Below, in pieces: positions 58,039 through 64,000 of a stretch of DNA of 64,000 bases (the first letter of the stretch is position 1; every line of letters starts with the position of its first letter). Made by a program: the position numbers and the translations under genes. Origin of the DNA: Micromonospora ferruginea (GTDB taxonomy: Bacteria; Actinomycetota; Actinomycetes; Mycobacteriales; Micromonosporaceae). Below the pieces are notes generated by a model. That model did not search any database, was not told where the DNA came from, and saw only the letters and a program-made list of their open reading frames with translations. The DNA lies in contig NZ_CP059322.2 of NCBI RefSeq assembly GCF_013694245.2, forward strand, positions 6,083,001-6,147,000, given 5' to 3'.

Positions 58039-58319
58039 AGGCGGGCCGCCTTCCCGGTGCCGGGCAGCAGCCCGGAGCGGGCGAGGATCGCCACGGCGTG
58101 CGGGCCGTTACTCGCGCCGAGGTGCTGGTAGGCGCGGTGCAGCCGGGCGCGGGCGGTGGTGGTGTGGCAGCCGACGCGGGTGGCCATCTGGTCGTGGGTG
58201 AGTCCGTCGGCGAGCATGTGGAGCAGCCGGATCTGGTCGCGGGTGAGCCGGTGAAACGCGGGTGGCCGGGTGGCCGCCGGCGTGGTGTCGGCGGCCACCG
58301 AGGCGAGCTGGGTCGACAT
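58035..58319 (-). CDS. LuxR-type HTH protein
   Basis: 94 residues. LTRDQIRLLHMLADGLTHDQ, MATRVGCHTTTARARLHRAY matches the LuxR/FixJ DNA-binding domain without a sensor domain. It probably regulates early phage or host genes. Overlaps both neighbours. Confidence 0.75.
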   Translation of the reverse strand: MSTQLASVAADTTPAATRPPAFHRLTRDQIRLLHMLADGLTHDQMATRVGCHTTTARARLHRAYQHLGASNGPHAVAILARSGLLPGTGKAARL

Positions 58320-58663
58320 CAGCCGGCCGGCCTCGTGGTGATCGGCCCCCACACCGCAGTCAGCCTCTGCCACGAGATGGGCGCACCGGCGCCGACGCCG
58401 AAGGCACACCACCGGCCCTTCTCGTCCCGGTTCCACGGGCTGCCATCGCGGTCGTAGACCTCAGTCACGCCCGGTCCGGGTTCCTCGGCCAGGATCTGCG
58501 GCTCGCGGCCGGCCAGGGCGACGCGGAGCCGGCGCACCTCGGCCAGCAGCTTCGGCACGTCGGCGGCCAGGAGGCCGGCGTTCCACGCCTTGTCGCCGCC
58601 GGGACCGATCGACGCGGCATGGGCCTTCACCCGCGCATCGATCGCGTCCAAGTCCAGCGTCAT
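58319..58663 (-). CDS. Phage hypothetical protein
   Basis: 114 residues. Helical start (DLDAIDARVKAHAASIGPGG), then a Trp/Gly-rich end (EVYDRDGSPWNRDEKGRWCA). Seen often in actinophages. Function unknown. Stop and next start overlap (TGATG). Confidence 0.55.
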   Translation of the reverse strand: MTLDLDAIDARVKAHAASIGPGGDKAWNAGLLAADVPKLLAEVRRLRVALAGREPQILAEEPGPGVTEVYDRDGSPWNRDEKGRWCAFGVGAGAPISWQRLTAVWGPITTRPAG

Positions 58664-59082
58664 CGCGCACCAGCCAAGGCGCGCTGCTCGTCGGCGATCT
58701 CCCGCAGCCACTCGTCCGCGATCCCCCGGATCGCCGCGTCCGACAACGTCGGAACCGCGTGGTCGATCAGCAGCCGACGGGCCACCGGCGGCGTCACCAC
58801 GCTCACCACCGGATCCGCCAGGGCCAGCACCGCACCGGGCCGCAGCCGCCGACCGCCCGGCCGGGAGTCGACGTCGACCAGCGGCCAGTCCCGGCGCGAC
58901 CGGGCCAGGCCGGGCCGGTCCACGCCGAGGGCCGGGGCCGGGGCCGGCTTCGAGTCGTCGTGGTAGTCGGACAGGTCGTGCTGGTCGGCGGTGCGGTCCC
59001 GGCCGAAGACGAGCAGCCCGCCGAGGCCGAGGGCGATCGCGCCGAGGCCGGCCAGGGCCGCGTTCAGGTCGATGATCTGCAT
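58660..59082 (-). CDS. Membrane-anchored phage protein
   Basis: 140 residues. One membrane segment (ALAGLGAIALGLGGLLVFG) near residues 8-26, then a basic linker and a C-terminal helix (AAIRGIADEWLREIADEQRA). The frame is open far upstream to 59901, but that part is Arg/His-rich shadow. It pairs with the adjacent membrane gene. Confidence 0.55.
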   Translation of the reverse strand: MQIIDLNAALAGLGAIALGLGGLLVFGRDRTADQHDLSDYHDDSKPAPAPALGVDRPGLARSRRDWPLVDVDSRPGGRRLRPGAVLALADPVVSVVTPPVARRLLIDHAVPTLSDAAIRGIADEWLREIADEQRALAGAR

Positions 59083-59339
59083 CAGGAGTCCTCCGGGGTG
59101 GCAGAGCGGGGTGCGGGGAACAGCTCGTTGAGGAACAGCTCGATGTCTGCCTTGAGCGCGGCGTCGTCGATGGCGGCCTCGGCGGCCGGGGTGAAAAGCG
59201 GGGCGTCGGGGGTGAGCGCGGCGGCGGCCACCTGCTTGTCGGGGTTGGGGATGGTCGGGGCGTGGACGAACTCCCACACCAGCCAGCCGATGGCGGCGAC
59301 GAAGCCGACCAGGATGAGCGCCACGGCCAGGGCGATCAC
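59082..59339 (-). CDS. Single-pass membrane protein
   Basis: 85 residues. MIALAVALILVGFVAAIGWL membrane segment at the very start, then a soluble acidic part (EAAIDDAALKADIELFLNEL). GTG at 59339 overlaps a TGA in another frame (GTGA), the usual coupling here. Confidence 0.55.
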   Translation of the reverse strand: MIALAVALILVGFVAAIGWLVWEFVHAPTIPNPDKQVAAAALTPDAPLFTPAAEAAIDDAALKADIELFLNELFPAPRSATPEDS

Positions 59340-59901
59340 CGGGCACCGCCCGGGGCGGGGGTGGCCGGTCTCCCCAGCCCGGCCACCCCTGGCCGCCGAC
59401 ACCCTGTCCCCCGACGGGCGCGGACGGCTGGTTGGACCCCGGCCGGGACAAGCGACGAGTGCGCGTCTCGGTGTACCCGGCCGGGGAGTTCGTGGGCCGC
59501 GCAGGGCGGCCGGTGATGGACAGACCGTCAACGCCCGGCGGGACCGGCATGGTCGGCGGCTCGTCGTCGCGGGAGTACCGCAGCCCGGCCGGGTCGTCGT
59601 CCGCGTCGAGCATCTGGCGGGCGGCCAGCTCGGCCTGAAGCACGGCCGCGTGGAGCTGGGCCTTCCCGGCGTGGAAGGCGTACGCCGCGTACTGGTCGTT
59701 GAGCGCCAGGTTGACGCCCTTGATGCCGGCGATCTGCTGGTCGGTCCGGCCTTCCGCGCGGAACTTCGCCATCAACTCGTCGTTGAGCTGGTTCCACTTC
59801 GCGGACGCCTCGCTGGCCTTGCTGGCGTGGCGGCGCATCAGGATGAGCTGAAGGTCGACCCAGGCGCGGGCGGACTCGTCGAGGGGACGCATGACGGTCA
59901 C
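59336..59901 (-). CDS. Phage protein with an unclear 3' end
   Basis: The N-terminal 130 residues are a convincing helical domain (ARAWVDLQLILMRRHASKAS, NQLNDELMAKFRAEGRTDQQ, FHAGKAQLHAAVLQAELAAR). A Ser/Pro/Gly-rich end follows and the frame then runs on without a stop into the next genes. In another frame a TGA at 59336-59338 overlaps the next GTG exactly as elsewhere in this operon. A one- or two-base shift near 59405-59420 (a run of G) would use it. Either the end is a shadow readthrough or an indel has occurred. Confidence 0.45.
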
Positions 59902-60950
59902 TCCCCGGCCGACTGCGGCAGCTCGTCGGCGTCACGGCCCGACGCGATGCACTGCGCGCAGAAGATCGCGCCCGTCGCGGGCGGGTTGCTGCACGGCTTG
60001 TCGCCGTCCAGGAGGTTGACGCACACCGGCTTCGGCCACTCGGCCTCGGGCAGGAGCGCCATCCCGAACTCGTAGACGCCGGCCGCCTCCGCGCTCGCGT
60101 ACTGGTGCGACCAGCGGTTCCCGAACACCTCCAGCATCCGCGCCCGGGCGGAGTCGTACGTGCCGGCGATGACGACGTACTTGCCGTCGTGCTGCTGGCC
60201 GGAGCCGAAGGTGAAGTACCAGTCCTGCTCCGGATCCGGGTTCGCGATGTGCTTGTCCAGCTCGACGACCGCCTCCGCGATCGAGTCGAAGCCGGCGAAC
60301 GTCACCCCGCACGCGCACACCGCCGCGCACGCGCCGGCCTCACCACCGGCCCCGGCCGCGTGGTAGTGCTCCGGCTCGGCCGGGAGCGCGTCGGCCTCGG
60401 CCTGCACCTTCGCGGCCAGCTCCGCACCCACCGCCGGCTCGACCACCGGATCCGCGTTGCCCTGCACCCGGATGTCCAGCGACAGACGGTCCGTGATCGG
60501 CCGGCTGGCGCTCGTCACCGCGATGTCCGGGGCCGCGCGGCTGGTACCGACCTCGGCGCCGAGGTACGTTGCCCACCGCTCCACGTCCGCCTGGGTGCTG
60601 AAGTGTCCCGGCGAGACCGTGAAGTGGTACGAGGGAAGCGGAAGTTGGTGCTCGACGATGTCGTCGGCCAGCTTGTGCAGCAACTCCGCCAGCGCGCGCC
60701 GCCGGCCCTGGTCCTCGTACTCCCGGACCTCCGCCGAGGTGGCCGCCCAGACCGGCGTGCCCTCCGGGTGACGCATCAGCCACGGCTTCCCCGGACCCAG
60801 GGGGCGCAGCGTCAGCGTGATCTCCCGCGCCCCGCCGTCCTGCATCCCGAGGACGTGGACGATCTCGTGCACGCCCTGGCTGTCGCTGACGTGCTCACCG
60901 GCCGTCAGCGTCTCGATCGGGCGGCGGTTGGTAGTCTCCTGCTGGGTCAT
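59898..60950 (-). CDS. Large phage hypothetical protein
   Basis: 350 residues. LLHKLADDIVEHQLPLPSYH and HFSTQADVERWATYLGAEVG in the middle, then a zinc-type stretch (ACAAVCACGVTF), a second domain with YFTFGSGQQHDGKYVVIAG and a C-terminal Cys pair (CSNPPATGAIFCAQC). No enzyme motif found. It opens the main early operon. The start at 60950 has AAAGGA upstream. Confidence 0.6.
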   Translation of the reverse strand: MTQQETTNRRPIETLTAGEHVSDSQGVHEIVHVLGMQDGGAREITLTLRPLGPGKPWLMRHPEGTPVWAATSAEVREYEDQGRRRALAELLHKLADDIVEHQLPLPSYHFTVSPGHFSTQADVERWATYLGAEVGTSRAAPDIAVTSASRPITDRLSLDIRVQGNADPVVEPAVGAELAAKVQAEADALPAEPEHYHAAGAGGEAGACAAVCACGVTFAGFDSIAEAVVELDKHIANPDPEQDWYFTFGSGQQHDGKYVVIAGTYDSARARMLEVFGNRWSHQYASAEAAGVYEFGMALLPEAEWPKPVCVNLLDGDKPCSNPPATGAIFCAQCIASGRDADELPQSAGE

Positions 60951-60988
60951 CGACCATGTCCTTTCGGTGGTGTGGTCGCTCTGGTCCT

Positions 60989-61018
60989 CGCGGGTCGCCC
61001 CTGTCCGGGCGGCCCGCG
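60989..61018 (-). terminator. Attenuator-like hairpin after the XRE gene
   Basis: CGCGGGTCGCCC pairs with GGGCGGCCCGCG through 12 positions (one T-G pair), in the 196-bp gap between the leftward XRE gene and the rest of the early operon. Confidence 0.55.
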
Positions 61019-61146
61019 TCTTGCTGTCCGGGGTGGCCGGCCGGAGCCCTACGTCACGGCCGACCACCCGGGGCTTCTCGGGCGGGGCGGAGCAGCGGGG
61101 CGCGGATTACCGGGATGCGTCGGCGCGGGGCCGGCGGGACCTGGCG

Positions 61147-61395
61147 TCACGCCGCCGGCGCCGCGACCTGCTCGGCCGTTGCCGGGGCCGGGAGGAACTG
61201 GATCAGTGGCACCCCGAGCAAGTCGGCAACCGCCACCAGCTCGGAGACGCGCCACTCGACGTCGCCGCGAATGCGCTCGGATACCTGGTTGACGGAGATG
61301 CCGAGGACGTCGGCGATGTCGCGCTGAGGTCGTCTCTGCCTGGCAAGCTCAGCGCGAACCTCAGAAGAGATGTGCTCGGCGATGTTCTTTCGCAT
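61147..61395 (-). CDS. XRE regulator, first gene of the leftward early operon (Cro-like)
   Basis: 82 residues. ELARQRRPQRDIADVLGISV, VNQVSERIRGD is the helix-turn-helix core. It starts immediately after a promoter whose -10 ends 7 nt before the ATG, so its mRNA is probably leaderless. Position and divergence from another XRE gene fit a Cro/CI pair. Confidence 0.75.
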   Translation of the reverse strand: MRKNIAEHISSEVRAELARQRRPQRDIADVLGISVNQVSERIRGDVEWRVSELVAVADLLGVPLIQFLPAPATAEQVAAPAA

Positions 61396-61495
61396 GAGCT
61401 GAACTATGTCAGGCTCAGCCTGACTGCGTCAAGCGTTCACGAGATATTGACAATCGTGCCTTGACGTCTCAGGCATGGCCGTTAGGATTCAGGGC
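61396..61495. promoter_or_regulatory. Phage switch: divergent promoters and palindromic operator
   Basis: Leftward promoter: -35 TTGACG at 61432-61427 and -10 CATAGT at 61408-61403, 18 bp apart. The perfect palindrome GTCAGGCT-C-AGCCTGAC at 61408-61424 lies inside the spacer. Rightward promoter: -35 TTGACG at 61461-61466 and -10 TAGGAT at 61483-61488, 16 bp apart, with the ATG at 61496 where transcription should start. TTGACA at 61447 is an alternative -35. Confidence 0.7.
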
Positions 61496-61777
61496 ATGAC
61501 GACAAACGCCGGTGAAGGGACCGCGACCCTCTCAGCGGACGTGGCAGCAGAGATCCGCGCCTGGATGGGACGCCTCGGGGTCAACCAAGCCGAACTCGCA
61601 CGGCGCATCGGCCAGAACGCCCAGTGGCTATCCGTCCGGATCAGCGCAAAGGCCACCGTCGCGATCAACCTCGACGAGATGCAGCGCATCGCCGACGCGC
61701 TCGGCATCCTCGTGAAGGACCTGCTACCGGAATACGCCTCGCAACGGGTATCTCGCTCTGAGGCCACCACACGGTAG
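61496..61777 (+). CDS. XRE regulator, candidate prophage repressor
   Basis: 93 residues. GRLGVNQAELARRIGQNAQW and LSVRISAKATVAINLDEMQR form a Cro/CI-type HTH. The ATG at 61496 is chosen because the promoter places the transcript start there; an upstream ATG at 61475 lies between -35 and -10. It is the only rightward phage gene here and thus the best candidate for the lysogeny repressor. It ends 29 bp before the host gene. Confidence 0.75.
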   Translation: MTTNAGEGTATLSADVAAEIRAWMGRLGVNQAELARRIGQNAQWLSVRISAKATVAINLDEMQRIADALGILVKDLLPEYASQRVSRSEATTR

Positions 61778-61806
61778 CCTCAGCGGGGGCGACCAAGGAG
61801 CGCGCG

Positions 61807-64000
61807 GTGAGTGAAACAGGGCAACCCGGAGCCGCCACCCCGGGAGAGCACGGCGACGGGACGGGTCAGCAGGACGACCCGGCCCGCACCGGCGGCGGTT
61901 GGGCGCCCCCGGCGAACGGCTGGTCCCGAGGCGCCCCGGCGCCCGGTGGCTGGCCCTACGGTGACCTGGGCGGTGGCTGGGCCGCCTCGTCGCCCCGGCA
62001 CGGCGACCTGCCGGCCCCGCTGCCCGGTCACCCGGCCGACGAGCCGCCGGCCCACGTCAACGGTCGCCACGTCAACGGCGTGCGTCACGCCGGGGAGGAG
62101 TCGCCCGTGACCCGCCAGGCGCCGGTGAGTGCCCCGCCCGTGGGCGAGCCGCCGCGGGAGACCGACGGCGACCGGCTGGCCGTGCCGGCCCCGCGACCCG
62201 CGCCCGCGATCGAGCAGCAGCCGGCCGACGCCGGCGGCTCCCGGCACGCCTCGGACGACACCTCCGCCGGGCGGATCCCCCGCTGGGCGGAGAGCGGTCC
62301 GACCTCCGCGCCCCCGGCGCTCCAGGTGCCGCCGGTCGGCGCCGCCGCCTCCGGTTTCGAGGTGCCGCCGGGGTTCCACGCGCCGACCGTCGACCCCGCC
62401 GCCCCGGCGCCGCACCGGGGCTGGGCCGACCGGGAGCCGGCCGGCCGCGCCGAGCCGTCCCCGACCGAGCCGCCGGCGCACCACCAGGCCGACCTGCGCC
62501 CGCCGGACGGCTCCCGTGCCACCGGCGACCCGATGGCCGCCGCCGGCCCCCGTGCCGCGGCCGACCCGGGACCCCGTGCCGTCGCCGACCCGATGGCCGC
62601 CGCCGACCCCCGGGGCACCGGCCCGGACGACCCGGGCACGGGTCCGACCGGTGAGCCGGACTGGTCCGGCCCGTCCTGGAACCGCCCGAGCTGGGGCGAC
62701 GGCTGGGCCCCGCCGTGGGCCCGCACGGACGAGCCGGCCGGACGCCGGGCGGTCCATGACGAGGGGCCCGGCACGCGCCGGGCCCGCGAGGACGAGCCCG
62801 CCGACCGGGCGCACCGGGAGGACGAGCCGACCGGCCGTCGCGCCGCCCGTGCGGACCGCGCCGCCGAGTGGGCGCCCGAGCCGGTGCGGCCGTACGAGCC
62901 GGCCCGCGTCGAGCCGCCCACCGGCTACGAGCCGCCCCGGCCCGAGCCGGTCCGGCCCTACGAGCCGTTGCGGGCGGAGTCGACCGCCGGGCACGAGCCG
63001 CCGCACCCCGAGCCGACCCGGCCGTTCCGGCTGCCCCGGGAGGACGGCGAGCCGCGCCCGGGTCACGAGCCGGCCACCCAGCGCCCCTCCTGGGCCGGCC
63101 CGCCGGTGCCGGTGACCCCGTTCGGCGCGCGCCCCGAGCCGACCGGCGCGCCGGTGTCGCCGCGCGAGGCGCCGGCCGGTCCGCCGCCGGCCGCGTACGC
63201 TCCCGCGCCGGCCGCCCGGGCCGTCGGCGAGCCGGCCGACGAGTCCCACCGCCCGCCGGACCAGCCGCCCGCCGAGCCGGCCGGTGTCCCGCCGGTCTCC
63301 GCCGCCCCGGCGCCGCCCGCGCCCGCGGCGTTCGACCCCTACCGGTCGCCCCGGCCGACCAGCGCCCCGCCCTACGCGGCCCGCCGGTCCGCCCCCGAGC
63401 CGCCGCCCGCCGCCGAACCGGTCGCCGAGTCCCCACCGGCGCCGGTGCTGCCGCAGCGGGTGCCCGCCGAGCCGGACGTGCCGGTCGTGCCGGAGCCGCC
63501 CGCGGTGGAACCGTCCGCCGAGACTCCCGAGCTGGCCCGCATCGCCACCCACCTGCGCCGGGACGACGAGCCCGCGCCGCTGCGCGAGCGGCCGGAGGGC
63601 TTCGACGTCAACGCCATCCTGGACGCGGTCCGCGAGGTGGCCGGCGTGCGGGACGCCGCGCTCCGCCGCACCCCGGCCGGCGCGCACAGCCTCCGGCTGG
63701 ACCTGGCCGACGGCGCCGACCCGGCCGACGTGAGCCGGCTGGTGGCCCGCCTGCTCCAGGAGCGGATGGGCCTGGCCGCCGCCCCGCAGAACCTGCCCGG
63801 CGCGCCGGCCGTGCCACCGCCGCCGGTCCGCCGCCGGTCCGCCGCCGCGCGCGGCGACCGCCTCGCCGAGCTACCGGCCGAACCCCGGTCCGGTACGCCC
63901 CAGCCGCGCGCCGACGAGCCGCCGGCCGCGACCGGCGCCCCGGGGAGGACCCGCCCGCCCGGCCCGGCGGGGTACGCCCGGCGAACCGGCCGGCCGAGAA
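61807..64000 (+). CDS. Long proline-rich host protein, partial
   Basis: GTG at 61807 follows AAGGAG by 6 nt, and the frame stays open for 731 codons to the window end. The protein is very low in complexity: Pro/Glu/Arg/Ala-rich with repeats such as PYEPLRAEST and GYEPPRPEPVRPYEP, and DPMAAADPRG-like units near residues 240-280. A folded segment appears near residues 595-650 (FDVNAILDAVREVAGVRDAA, DVSRLVARLLQERMGLAA). No named family recognised. It would follow the TetR gene without the element. Its normal promoter may have been displaced. Confidence 0.75.
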   Translation, partial: MSETGQPGAATPGEHGDGTGQQDDPARTGGGWAPPANGWSRGAPAPGGWPYGDLGGGWAASSPRHGDLPAPLPGHPADEPPAHVNGRHVNGVRHAGEESPVTRQAPVSAPPVGEPPRETDGDRLAVPAPRPAPAIEQQPADAGGSRHASDDTSAGRIPRWAESGPTSAPPALQVPPVGAAASGFEVPPGFHAPTVDPAAPAPHRGWADREPAGRAEPSPTEPPAHHQADLRPPDGSRATGDPMAAAGPRAAADPGPRAVADPMAAADPRGTGPDDPGTGPTGEPDWSGPSWNRPSWGDGWAPPWARTDEPAGRRAVHDEGPGTRRAREDEPADRAHREDEPTGRRAARADRAAEWAPEPVRPYEPARVEPPTGYEPPRPEPVRPYEPLRAESTAGHEPPHPEPTRPFRLPREDGEPRPGHEPATQRPSWAGPPVPVTPFGARPEPTGAPVSPREAPAGPPPAAYAPAPAARAVGEPADESHRPPDQPPAEPAGVPPVSAAPAPPAPAAFDPYRSPRPTSAPPYAARRSAPEPPPAAEPVAESPPAPVLPQRVPAEPDVPVVPEPPAVEPSAETPELARIATHLRRDDEPAPLRERPEGFDVNAILDAVREVAGVRDAALRRTPAGAHSLRLDLADGADPADVSRLVARLLQERMGLAAAPQNLPGAPAVPPPPVRRRSAAARGDRLAELPAEPRSGTPQPRADEPPAATGAPGRTRPPGPAGYARRTGRPR

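Larger units (their letters stand above)
15536..61784. mobile_element. Integrated siphovirus prophage with an AICE-like left arm
   Basis: About 46 kb bounded by an integrase on the left and an XRE regulator on the right. It contains full packaging, head, tail and lysis modules, recombination genes, and AICE-type regulatory and membrane genes. Boundaries are approximate: they must lie between the TetR gene (15356) and the integrase start (15644), and between 61777 and about 61807. No transposase or large deletion is seen in the phage part. Confidence 0.85.

Noticed and set aside
58660..59901. A single 413-codon - strand gene
   Set aside because: The middle third is Arg/His-rich and overlaps a better small membrane gene in another frame; gene joints suggest three separate genes.

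Overview
The window is high-GC actinobacterial chromosome, most like Micromonospora or a close relative. The signs are strong GC bias at third codon positions, GTG/ATG starts with GGAGG-type ribosome sites, and a host gene order (TetR, DUF3107, ferritin-like protein, RhlE helicase) that matches the Mycobacterium Rv3208-Rv3211 block. It holds ordinary chromosome at about 1-15.4 kb, an integrated phage-like element at about 15.5-61.8 kb, and the start of another host gene from 61,807 to the window end.

Host left arm: a complete five-gene branched-chain amino-acid-type (HAAT) ABC importer (250-4920); a short-chain dehydrogenase; a RecQ helicase with a C-terminal phosphoribosyltransferase-like tail; a copper-chaperone-like protein with a His-rich membrane partner; an XRE regulator; a small membrane protein; a methyltransferase; the RhlE-type RNA helicase; the ferritin-like protein; DUF3107; and TetR. 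Two copies of a 61-bp palindromic repeat and one GGGGCCCC/TTAAC double repeat sit between these genes.

Element, left part (15.6-25.2 kb, mostly + strand): a tyrosine integrase, then genes typical of actinobacterial integrative conjugative elements (AICEs) rather than of phages. These are a GntR regulator divergent from an XRE regulator with a DUF397 partner, small zinc-binding proteins, an excisionase-like HTH protein, and a run of small membrane proteins, two of which carry HTH-like C-termini. No replication initiator or TraB/FtsK translocase was found here.

Element, right part (25.2-61.8 kb, almost all - strand): a siphovirus genome read from right to left. Early genes (61.4-47.6 kb) include two divergent XRE regulators around an operator, a YqaJ exonuclease, an ERF annealing protein, a RuvC-like resolvase, many small zinc-binding proteins, and a helix-turn-helix replication-type protein whose gene contains repeated motifs around a perfect DnaA box (likely origin). 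HNH endonuclease, small and large terminase, portal, MuF-like protein, scaffold, major capsid and head-tail connectors follow. Then come the tail tube, tail assembly chaperones with a canonical -1 frameshift heptamer, tape measure, Dit, minor tail proteins, a two-domain endolysin and the lysis cassette. All key structural genes look intact, so this may be an inducible prophage of about 46 kb.

Three short + strand genes interrupt the - strand phage operons and look like lysogenic-conversion genes. The element lies between TetR and a long proline-rich host gene. No tRNA is visible at either end, and no exact attachment-site repeat was found by eye.
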